From UBA5066 sp048500275 (lineage in GTDB: Bacteria > Acidobacteriota > Thermoanaerobaculia > UBA5066): a DNA stretch of 64,000 bases. Location: positions 868,001 to 932,000 of the forward strand of contig JASNYI010000001.1 of assembly GCA_048500275.1 (NCBI GenBank). Reading direction: 5' to 3'. The translations under genes were made by a program, and so were the position numbers. Shown one piece after another: positions 39,953-48,386 of this stretch (positions are counted from its first letter, which is position 1; the number at the start of each line of letters is the position of its first letter). The notes under the pieces are model-generated. The model worked only from the letters and a program-made list of their open reading frames with translations. It searched no databases and was not told the DNA's origin.

Positions 39953-42900
39953 TCAGGGGTTCAACACGAGCTCCGGATCCCCCAGAAGGGTCATCCCGAG
40001 CTGGACGTCCGGCCGGTTCGGCGCGATGCGGGCCGCCTCGGCCTTCGCCTCCAGGAGCGCCTGGCCGATCGACTTCCCGGGCTCCATCAGCAGCGGCGTG
40101 AGGATCGGCCCCAGGAGCCCCTCGGTCTCGATGTTGCTCAGTGTGGCCATCCCGAGAGAGGCCGCAGCGCCGCGGTCACCCTTGACGAGCAGCGCGTGCC
40201 CAAGGGTGTTGTAGGTCGGATCCACGAAGTAGTTGTTCCAGCAGCCGAACTGGTTCACGACGAGAGGCCGGCCCGTGTTCGTCAGGGCCAGCGCGTCGCT
40301 CGTCGTGAAGAGACCGGCGAAGCTCCACCGCGAGTAGCTCGAGTGCCCGAGGAATCCGACGAACGCGCCTCCGAGGTTCATCTCGGCGCGCAGGGCCGCC
40401 CGCGCTCCGGCCAGGCCGAGCGTGTCCATGTAGGCGCGCGACACCGCGATCTCCTTGGGGATCTTCGTGGCGAGCCCGTCACTGAGCTCCGTGAAGTTCA
40501 GGGAGGCTTCGCTCCGGTCCGCCGCGAGGACGGCCCTTTCCATGCTCTTCCACGCCAGCGTCTTGGAGATCATGGTCGAGAGCTCGGCGGACGTCCGCAC
40601 GGGGAACCGCCCCACTGCGACCTCGGGCACACCGTCACCGTCCACATCGCCGTACAGCGCGTCCGCCGGCGCGTAGCGAACGACGACCGGGTCCGTCTGC
40701 GCGTAGAGCGTCGGCACGAAGCTCTTCGAGGCCAGCCCCAGTGCGTCGTGGTAGTCGTAGGTGTCTCCGCCCACGAGCAGCACGGAGCGGATACCCCACC
40801 GCTCGTGCGCCTCACGGACCATCTGACGGATCGCCGCCGGATCGACCAAGCCGTCCGAGAACTCCTCGTACACGGCCTCCACGTCGACGACGCGGACGGA
40901 GATTCCCTGCGCCGTCCGCACGTTCAGGAGAGGGGTCAGGCCTTCCACGAAGTCAGGGTGGGCGATGACGAGCATCGTCACCCGTTCGTACTTCGTCGAG
41001 AAGTCGATGCCCGCTCTCCCGGCCTCGATCCTCGGCGCCAGGAAGGCCGCTCCGGTCGTCACCTGGTACCTGTCGTCGGTCGGGGACGCGAGCGCGAGGC
41101 CGGGGAACCGGGCACGATAGGTGGCCTTCCCCTGCTCGACGACGACGCCCGAGAGATACTGGACCTCGTTCGAGCCGCCCGGCCGGCGGAAGACGTAAAC
41201 GTCGGGTGCCGTCAGCCCGTCCACCGCGAACTGCCCCTGCTTCGCCCCGAACGCGAGGCGGCTCTCGCGCGCGCGGAAGAGCCTCGGGTAGGTGACTCCA
41301 TAGGTATCGAGCATCACCAGGTCGTAGTCGACGCCGGTGTCCCCCGGGAGCGTCAGCTCGAGCTGGTTCTGCCCTTCCCGCAGCAGTGACCTGTCGAGCG
41401 GGATCGAGAGCGGCATGTTCGTGATGCCGTCGAAGATCTCGTCCGCGACCGTCCTGCCGTTCCACCCGACGACGACGTGGTGGTCCGGGATGGCCGGCCA
41501 GTCCGTGCTGCCCCAGAGACCCACGGTGAGCCGTGCGTTTCCACCGGGCGCAAGGTCCGCGAGGTCGAGAGTGAAGGTCGACCGGACCGGGCTCTTGTAG
41601 GCGAGGAGCCTCGTGTCGAACCAGGGGTCACCCGACGGTGACGAGAAGCTGTAGCCCAGGTTCCGGTCGACCAGAACCGTCTCCTGGTACGACGCGGCCG
41701 GAGCCACCATCGGATTCGGTCCCCGCGAGTCGATCGTCATCGCGCTCCGCCTGGCGAGCGGGTCGAAGCGGAGCCTGTAGACGTTCTCCTTCGTATAGAG
41801 GCTTCTCGTCCCTTCGCCCCAGAAGACCAGGGAAGAGCCGCGGCCGAAGCCCATACCCGCAGTCCCGCTGGCCACGACCCACGTCGGAACCGGCTGGCCC
41901 CTGCTCGTCAGAACGAGGTTCTCGACCGCCAGCCCCGACAGGTCGAAGCCTGCCGCGAGGAGCTGCTCGTAGGTCACCCGGTACATCCCTTCGCGATCCA
42001 CGACGAAGCGGATCCCGACGTCGGGAATCCGCCCCGAGCCGTCCAGCGCCTGGCGCGCGCGCTCCGCGCGCTTGACGGCGCTTTCCTCGTTGACGCGCGC
42101 CCAGTCGACCAGCTCGGCCTGTTCCTCGACCCCCGAGACCCGACCCAGGTCGAAGGGCCCGTGCCGGCGGAGCCGCGTCTCGAGATCGACCTCCTCGAGC
42201 CAGAACCGCGTCGGCCCGGCGGGGACCTCGATCGAGTAGGAGGACGTTCTGAGCGTGGAGGTCGCCGCCGACGGGATCAGGTCGTCGTTGAGCTTCACCT
42301 TCTGCGCGCCGATCTCGCCCCAGACGTTGAAGCCGACGTTCCCCGCCTCGGCCGACGTCTCCCACTCGAGGAGGACGCCGCGCTTCCCTTCGGACGAGCG
42401 GAACCACGAGAGCGAAACCGGGAGCGTCGGGATCTGCGGCCGGTAGAAGCCGAAATCGAGATCCGTGACGTTGCCCGAGAGGTTCGGGACGACCTCCAGG
42501 CCGTTGAAGGGCCCGCCCGTTCCCCCGGTCTTCTCGAACGTCGGCGTAAACCCGCTCAGGACGTTCGAGTCGTCGGTGATTCGAACGGTGTAGTCGCCGC
42601 CCTGCGGCAGGCCCGGGAAGCTGTAGTTCCCGCTGCCGTCCGTCGTCGCCGTACCGATCGCCGTCCCGTTTCGCAGCACCTCCAGGGTGATGCCCGGGAT
42701 CCCCGGCTCGCTGTTGATCACGCCGTTCGCGTTCGTGTCGTTCCAGATCTTCCCGGAGAGCGTGTAGCTCGTCGAGGCGCGATACCCGTAGTCCACGTCG
42801 AGGATGCTCGTCCCGCCCGTCAGAGGCACGAGCCTCTGGTCCCCCGCGACCGGCGAGTGGTCCGCCGTCGTCAGGTTGGCATAGCCGGACAGCGCGCCCT

Positions 42901-45900
42901 GGGTCCTGTCGATGCTGACCCAGTAGCTGCCGTTGGTGAGCCCCGTGAAGAGGTACCTGCCGTTGGCGTCCGTGACGAGGCTTCCCACCGGCAAGCCGTC
43001 GGCGCCGCCCGGCTCGAAGGCGCCGTTGCCGTTCACGTCGCGGTAGAGGAGGACGGTGACCCCGGAGATCCCCGGCTCGGTCCCGTTCTGCAGGCCGCTG
43101 TCGTCGATGTCGTTGAAGACCGTGTCCCCGATTGCCCTCGTGAGGTTGTACCCGAAGTGGGGCGTCGCGGTGTAGTTGAGGTCGCTCGCCAGGTCTCCGG
43201 TCATCTGGAACTGACCTGCCGTGGCGGAGGCCGTAGTCGGGTAGTAGTTGGTCAGCACGTGGGCCGTGTCCGTCACGCGCCAGCGGTAGTTGCTGCCCGC
43301 GGGAACCCCGGCGAACTGGAAGTTGCCGTTCGCCCCGGTCGTCGTGGTCGCGATGATGACCCCGGAGCTGTTCTCCAGGGCCACCGTGACGCCGCCGATA
43401 CCGGTCTCCGAGCCGTTCTGGATCCCGTCGGCGGCGATTCCGCCCACGCCCGCCCCGTTGTCGAGCCACACCCGGTCGGTGATGGTGTACGTCGTTCCCG
43501 GGGCCGTCGGCCTGAAGCCGAAGTCGGCCGAGACGTAAGAAGCCCCGCCGGGGACGTTCGGGTAGCTGTAGAACGTCGGGGTGGTGACGCTGTAGCCGAA
43601 GAGGGCCGGCTGACCGACGCTCACGGCGGCGATGTAGTCCCGGATCCCGTTGGCGGCAATCCCCGTGAAGAGGTAGCTGCCGTCGGGCCCCGTGACCGTC
43701 GTCGCGACGAGCACGTCGGGGACGCCGTCGTTGTTCGTGTCCTCGAGGAGCTGCACCGTGATCCCCGCGAACCCCGGCTCGCCCGCGTCGCGGATGGTGT
43801 CGCCGTCGGCGTCGACCCAGACCAGGTCACCGATCGTCGCGGTGCCCGTGGCGGCCCTGTAGCCGAGGTCGGCGTTGAGGTAGGTCTGCCCGGCGGCCAG
43901 GTTGAAGCTGTTCGTCCGGTTGTCGGTCCTGGAATCCGAGGACTGCACGAGGCCCGCCGGCACCCCGCCGGTGACGGCCACGAAGTAACCGCTGCCCGGC
44001 GTCACCCCGACGAACGAGTAGCGCCCCTGGCTGTCGGTCGTCGTCACCTGGAGCGGCGTTCCCCATTCGTCCTTCAGGGTCAGCTCCACGCCCGCGAGAC
44101 CGGCCTCGCCCACGTCCAGAACGCCGTTCCCGTTGCCGTCGAGCCACACGCGGTCTCCCACGGAGCCGCTCAGCACCGTCGGGTTGAGCACGCGGTTGAG
44201 GGCGTCGTCGCTGATCGGGAGCGGGATTTCGTTCGCGATCGCCGAGGCGGCGTTGAGGATCTGGGTCTGGCCAGCGGGGAAGGGGTTGTCGACCGTCACC
44301 GAGAAGGTCAGTGTGGCCGTGGCGCCGGCGGCGATGGAGCAGCCGGCCGAGGCCGGCACCATGACGGGAGGGTCCGAGGCAGGGAAGCCGCTCGACGTGT
44401 AGGTGATCGTGACGTCGTCGAACGTCCTGTACTTGGCGGTCGTCCCGAATCCGCCCGTGATCCGGAAGCGGATCGTCGTGTTCTCCGAGATGAAGTTCGT
44501 GGGGCTCACGAGGTCGTAGGGCGGCGCCGGCACGAAGGCCCCGGCGCCCGTGGCCGTGCCGAGGACGGTGAAGGGTCCCGACGGGCTGCTGCTGGCCTCC
44601 ACGACGACTATGTCTCCGGCGGCCAGGCCTGCCTGCGCGGTCGTGAAGCTCAGGGTCGCCGCCGTCGCGCCGGCGAGGTTGGCGGACCGCTGGACCGCGG
44701 GGGCAGGCAGCGTGTAGGTGATGTCGACGTTGTCGATCGAGACCGTCTCGGTCGCCGTGAACCCGCCCGTGACGCGGAAGCGGATGGTGGATGTTGCGGA
44801 TGTGTAGTTCGTGGGGCTGACCAGGTCGTAGGTCTTCGTCCCGTTGGCCGTCGCCGAGGTGAAGGTGTCGAGAGTGGCGAAGGTCCCGCCATCCGAGCTG
44901 GCTTCGACGACGACTGAGCCTCCCGCCCCGAGGCCGGTGCCCACGTAGCTGAAGGTCAGCGTCGCGGCGGTGGAGCCTGTGAGGTCCGCGGTGCGCTGGA
45001 CCTGAGTGCCAACGGCGGGGGTGTTGTAGCTGATCTGAAGGTTGTCGACCTCGAAGTGATCGTCGGCGTTGTTCCAGGAGCCGGTCGCCCGGAAGCGAAG
45101 GGTCATGGTCGTTCCGGGGAAACTGTTGATGGTGAAGCTCTGCGCCACGTTGCTCCACCCGCCGGTCCCGCCGTCGAAAGTGGCCAGCGGGATGAAGGCC
45201 CCCGCACCGTTCACCTGGTACTCGGCGGTCACCGCCTCGCCGCCGCCGATGCCTGAGTCGTAAGGCGTGAAGGCGACGGTCACGGTTCCGTTGTTCGGAA
45301 CGTTCGCCGTCCTGCTGATGTAGAAGTTCGTGCTGCTGTTGGACCGATCGAGCCGCAGTCGCCCTCCGGTGATGTAGATCTGGCGGTTGTTTACCGTCCC
45401 CGGAAACCCGTCGAGGGTCGGGCTTTCGATCCATGGGCCGGCCCAGTTGTCCGAACCGGTATTCAGGTTGTAGTCCGCGCTGGAGAACTGGTCCCCCACA
45501 GTCGAGAGCAGGGCCCGGAGCTGCAGCGTCCCGCCCGTGATCCAGGAGAAGCCCCCGGCGGCCCCCGTCGTGCCGCCTGCGTAGCCGTCCGTCTCCGTCC
45601 AGTCGCCCGCCCAGGCCGCGGAGCCGTCGGAGTTCGTGTAGGCCTGCGTCCCGAACTGGTCAAGCACGTTGACGGTCTGCCTCAGCCGGAGCGCCCCTCC
45701 GGTGACGAGGACCTGCCCGCTCGCGGCGCCGCCTCCGGCCGCGTCGGTCTCCACCCACGGCTTCCCGGCCCAGCTCGCCGTACCGTTCGTGTTGTCGTAG
45801 GCCACGGTTCCGAAGCTGTCGAGGTAGGTCCTTGGCGCCGCGGTCCCGCAGCTGACCCAGCCGCTTCCCGGCACGTACGTCACACCGTTGGGCAGCGAGT

Positions 45901-48109
45901 CGTAGAGGTTCAGGCCCGTCAGGGCCGCGGTCCCCGGGTTCGACACCGTCACGGTGTACGGAATGGTGTCACCGGGGCTGACGGGGTCGGCGGCGCCCGT
46001 CGACTTGGTCACCGTCATGTCGTTCACAGCGGCGTCGAGGTACGTGTTGAAGACGTAGTCCCGCGCCACGAAGGTCTGCGACACAGCGCCCACGGCGCGG
46101 GTCCCGGTTGCCTGGACGTTGTTCTGCGTGAACGCGCCGCTGGTAAAGGCGGCCGTCGTCCGCGCCTGGAACGTGATCGTGATTCTCTGGTTGGGCAGCA
46201 TGCCGCCCAGCTTGGCCGTCGACCAGGTGAGGCTCGGCAATGCTACGGTGGTGGGCTCCGCGGCGGCGCCCGTCAGCTGCGTCAGGTTCGGGAACGTAAT
46301 CGTCGTGCTGTTTGCGACGTAGGTCCAGTTCGCCGGCAGGGTGTCAACGACGTCGACCGTGGTGAGGTTGAAGAGGTGCGAATCGATGTTCAGCGTGTAC
46401 GTGACCGTCGTGGCTCCGGCAACCGTGGAGACGACCGTCGGGCTCGTCGCCTTGTCGACCGTGAGGGCCAGCTTCATCCAGTCGGCGGGGGCCGGGAGGA
46501 CCGTGTACCCCAGGTCCACCCCGCCGTTTGTGGCCGCGCGTTGCGGGTTCTCGCCGTACGCCATTGCAAACGGGCCCGTCGCCCAGATGTGAGCCCCCGT
46601 CATGTCGCCGTCGTCGTCCGTGATGTAGAGGGACTGAAGCCTGTCCGCCTGGTAGCCGTTGCCGGTCGGGGCGACGACGGTGGCACCGTTGATGACCTCG
46701 AAGGTCGTGTCGGGAACGCCGTCGGCGTTCTGGTCCACGAAGAACGTGGTCCGATCCTGCACCGGGGTCACGAAGACCCCCTGCGCCCGGCCGTTCGTGC
46801 CGGGTGGATTCTGGACGGGCGTGTTGCCCGGCGCCCATGAGACGAACTGGTCGGACTTGAGGAGATAGCTCGGTACCAGGCTGTAGCCCCAGTCGTACGC
46901 CGAGCTCTCGGTGTCGATGTCCGAGATGCCCCAGAAGACGGCGCTTCCCTTCAGGAACAGCGCCGAGCCGTCGGGGACGAAGCCGCCGGACTTGGCCCCG
47001 AAGAACGCCGTCTCGTTCGGCGCCATGGTGAACGACCCGGATCCGGCCGTCGTTTCCCAGCTGATCGTGATCGCCGTGGCGTTCGGGTTGTACAGCGTGA
47101 CGTCCGTGTCGTAGCCGGCGGGCGCGCCGTCTACGGGGGCGTAGTACTCGTCGCTCCAGAACCCGCGGGGGTAGGCCGCGACGGCCCGGGTGTTGTAGTT
47201 GCTGCCGAAGTCACCGTAGAAGTACTCGACCTGGAGGGTCTTGTCCCCCAGGATCACCACGCCGCTGGGCAGCGTTCCGCCGATTCCATCGCTGTCGCGG
47301 TCGAGGATGTACGACTCGCCACGCTGCAACGTCAGGGTCGTCGCGTCGGTGGGGTCCACCCGCGTGGTCCGGTAGCCGTTCTCGGTGTTGAAGGGGTCGT
47401 AGATGCCGTCGCCGTTGAAGTCTAACCGCAGCGTCGTGTTGTTCTCCGTCGCCTGGATGACCGCCACGACGCGCTCGTAGTCGACTCGGACCGCATCTTC
47501 GCCGAACGGGAGGATGTACTTGATGAGCTGGGGCGCGAGGGGATAGACCTCCTCGCCGACCGCGGCGTGAATGTCCGTCGCCTGGAGCCAGCCGCCCCTG
47601 GTGACCGTCGAGGCACCGCCGACGGTGACGAACCGGTCCCGCCCGTCGTAGCAGAAGTTGAGCGTCGTCCGGCTGATCGGCGTGCCCGGCGGAGGCTGCG
47701 CGGTGCAGTTGCCCGCGGCTCCGATGTAGGTGTTCCCGTCCGCTCCGGTACGAGGCCTCGGAACGGCCGCACTCAGGAAGCTGAGGGTCTGCCCGGTGTT
47801 CAGCTCGTAAACCTCGTCTGCGCCGGTCAGCGTCACGGGGTCGAGCGTGTAGCCGTTCTCCCAGTGGTCGTAGTACACCCTGACGGTATTCGACCAGGCC
47901 GTCACGTCGACCGTCGCGCGGGAAGTGGTGGTTGGTCCGATGGTCCCGTTCGTCACCCGGGCGGTGACGTAGGCGAAGACATCCTCGTCGAATGGGACGA
48001 TGAACTCGGAGACACCGGCGGGCGTGTCCGCGTGGCCGCGTGCGCCGGAGAGGAGCGCGGCGATGACGAGTCCGGCGACGACGAAAGACTTTCTCTGGGG
48101 GTGGCGCAT
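39953..48109 (-). CDS. Giant secreted protein: adhesin-like repeats fused to a gingipain-type (C25) cysteine protease
   Basis: 2718 residues from an ATG preceded by GGAGGAG. Signal peptide (about 1-27). Residues 30-560 are a beta-rich module rich in Asp/Gly (for example FNGDGIYDPF, DRDSDGIGG). Two DUF11-like segments follow (about 545-745). Three copies of a module with DQFGTQAYTNSDGSAAWAG and ITGGxLxLR lie at about 750-925, and three repeats with VQRSANLAGATAATLSF and TIRFRVTGGF at about 930-1250. Five SdrD-B-type repeats occupy about 1315-1880 (GDRVWLDGNGNGVLDVGEAG). The C-terminus is a C25 peptidase with catalytic H2589 (GFLGHSSYSRW) and C2623 (NQFGCWNNYF). The protein ends straight after this domain, with no LPXTG or recognised sorting tail. 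Likely a cell-surface or released protease-adhesin. Confidence 0.9.
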   Translation of the reverse strand: MRHPQRKSFVVAGLVIAALLSGARGHADTPAGVSEFIVPFDEDVFAYVTARVTNGTIGPTTTSRATVDVTAWSNTVRVYYDHWENGYTLDPVTLTGADEVYELNTGQTLSFLSAAVPRPRTGADGNTYIGAAGNCTAQPPPGTPISRTTLNFCYDGRDRFVTVGGASTVTRGGWLQATDIHAAVGEEVYPLAPQLIKYILPFGEDAVRVDYERVVAVIQATENNTTLRLDFNGDGIYDPFNTENGYRTTRVDPTDATTLTLQRGESYILDRDSDGIGGTLPSGVVILGDKTLQVEYFYGDFGSNYNTRAVAAYPRGFWSDEYYAPVDGAPAGYDTDVTLYNPNATAITISWETTAGSGSFTMAPNETAFFGAKSGGFVPDGSALFLKGSAVFWGISDIDTESSAYDWGYSLVPSYLLKSDQFVSWAPGNTPVQNPPGTNGRAQGVFVTPVQDRTTFFVDQNADGVPDTTFEVINGATVVAPTGNGYQADRLQSLYITDDDGDMTGAHIWATGPFAMAYGENPQRAATNGGVDLGYTVLPAPADWMKLALTVDKATSPTVVSTVAGATTVTYTLNIDSHLFNLTTVDVVDTLPANWTYVANSTTITFPNLTQLTGAAAEPTTVALPSLTWSTAKLGGMLPNQRITITFQARTTAAFTSGAFTQNNVQATGTRAVGAVSQTFVARDYVFNTYLDAAVNDMTVTKSTGAADPVSPGDTIPYTVTVSNPGTAALTGLNLYDSLPNGVTYVPGSGWVSCGTAAPRTYLDSFGTVAYDNTNGTASWAGKPWVETDAAGGGAASGQVLVTGGALRLRQTVNVLDQFGTQAYTNSDGSAAWAGDWTETDGYAGGTTGAAGGFSWITGGTLQLRALLSTVGDQFSSADYNLNTGSDNWAGPWIESPTLDGFPGTVNNRQIYITGGRLRLDRSNSSTNFYISRTANVPNNGTVTVAFTPYDSGIGGGEAVTAEYQVNGAGAFIPLATFDGGTGGWSNVAQSFTINSFPGTTMTLRFRATGSWNNADDHFEVDNLQISYNTPAVGTQVQRTADLTGSTAATLTFSYVGTGLGAGGSVVVEASSDGGTFATLDTFTSATANGTKTYDLVSPTNYTSATSTIRFRVTGGFTATETVSIDNVDITYTLPAPAVQRSANLAGATAATLSFTTAQAGLAAGDIVVVEASSSPSGPFTVLGTATGAGAFVPAPPYDLVSPTNFISENTTIRFRITGGFGTTAKYRTFDDVTITYTSSGFPASDPPVMVPASAGCSIAAGATATLTFSVTVDNPFPAGQTQILNAASAIANEIPLPISDDALNRVLNPTVLSGSVGDRVWLDGNGNGVLDVGEAGLAGVELTLKDEWGTPLQVTTTDSQGRYSFVGVTPGSGYFVAVTGGVPAGLVQSSDSRTDNRTNSFNLAAGQTYLNADLGYRAATGTATIGDLVWVDADGDTIRDAGEPGFAGITVQLLEDTNNDGVPDVLVATTVTGPDGSYLFTGIAANGIRDYIAAVSVGQPALFGYSVTTPTFYSYPNVPGGASYVSADFGFRPTAPGTTYTITDRVWLDNGAGVGGIAADGIQNGSETGIGGVTVALENSSGVIIATTTTGANGNFQFAGVPAGSNYRWRVTDTAHVLTNYYPTTASATAGQFQMTGDLASDLNYTATPHFGYNLTRAIGDTVFNDIDDSGLQNGTEPGISGVTVLLYRDVNGNGAFEPGGADGLPVGSLVTDANGRYLFTGLTNGSYWVSIDRTQGALSGYANLTTADHSPVAGDQRLVPLTGGTSILDVDYGYRASTSYTLSGKIWNDTNANGVINSEPGIPGITLEVLRNGTAIGTATTDGSGNYSFPGLPQGGDYTVRITDDSNVLSGFTPTFEKTGGTGGPFNGLEVVPNLSGNVTDLDFGFYRPQIPTLPVSLSWFRSSEGKRGVLLEWETSAEAGNVGFNVWGEIGAQKVKLNDDLIPSAATSTLRTSSYSIEVPAGPTRFWLEEVDLETRLRRHGPFDLGRVSGVEEQAELVDWARVNEESAVKRAERARQALDGSGRIPDVGIRFVVDREGMYRVTYEQLLAAGFDLSGLAVENLVLTSRGQPVPTWVVASGTAGMGFGRGSSLVFWGEGTRSLYTKENVYRLRFDPLARRSAMTIDSRGPNPMVAPAASYQETVLVDRNLGYSFSSPSGDPWFDTRLLAYKSPVRSTFTLDLADLAPGGNARLTVGLWGSTDWPAIPDHHVVVGWNGRTVADEIFDGITNMPLSIPLDRSLLREGQNQLELTLPGDTGVDYDLVMLDTYGVTYPRLFRARESRLAFGAKQGQFAVDGLTAPDVYVFRRPGGSNEVQYLSGVVVEQGKATYRARFPGLALASPTDDRYQVTTGAAFLAPRIEAGRAGIDFSTKYERVTMLVIAHPDFVEGLTPLLNVRTAQGISVRVVDVEAVYEEFSDGLVDPAAIRQMVREAHERWGIRSVLLVGGDTYDYHDALGLASKSFVPTLYAQTDPVVVRYAPADALYGDVDGDGVPEVAVGRFPVRTSAELSTMISKTLAWKSMERAVLAADRSEASLNFTELSDGLATKIPKEIAVSRAYMDTLGLAGARAALRAEMNLGGAFVGFLGHSSYSRWSFAGLFTTSDALALTNTGRPLVVNQFGCWNNYFVDPTYNTLGHALLVKGDRGAAASLGMATLSNIETEGLLGPILTPLLMEPGKSIGQALLEAKAEAARIAPNRPDVQLGMTLLGDPELVLNP

Positions 48110-48386
48110 AGACTCCTCCGGCTTCCGCGTGAGTCCGGGCTTCAGGGGACCCGGACGAAAATCGCCATCAAGTCCGCGACACGCACGGACCTGAATGCGA
48201 GACCGAGGAGGATTCTATTCCTCCTCTTCCTCGCACTCCAACGCAACAACTATGCCCGGAACGGCGCCTTTCCCGGCCTCTTCCCCCGCGACCTCGTGGC
48301 GCGGACTGACAAATTTTGCCCTTCCCCTGCCCGCCACTCGGCAACGAGTGTCTTTAGACCCGGAGTTTGAAGTACCGTCTGCCCTC
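48110..48386. other. Divergent control region between the giant C25 gene and the RiPP cyclase gene
   Basis: 277 nt. It contains the C25 ribosome-binding site, a hairpin gaggagga-ttctat-tcctcctc (48207-48228), and a second hairpin cactcg-gcaa-cgagtg (48335-48350) with a GNRA tetraloop followed by tcttt. An AT patch (acaaatttt, about 48309-48317) stands out. The second hairpin would sit in the leader of the cyclase mRNA and could attenuate it. The cyclase frame is open back to an ATG at 48195, but those 64 residues are low complexity and not family-like. Confidence 0.5.

Noticed and set aside
39845..41389. A 514-codon plus-strand frame opposite the C25 protease domain
   Set aside because: The minus strand carries the catalytic motifs GHSS and NQFGCW; the plus frame is compositionally an antisense shadow.
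42161..44917. A 918-codon open frame on the plus strand opposite the giant C25 gene
   Set aside because: It is the antisense of the repeat region of a clearly real gene, is extremely rich in Arg/Val/Gly and Asp, and has no recognisable domain; long antisense frames are expected at this GC content.
48195..48386. N-terminal extension of the cyclase from an ATG at 48195
   Set aside because: The 64 extra residues are Ser/Pro/Ala low complexity and would put the MSGI start, equivalent to MCGI in asparagine synthetases, inside the protein.
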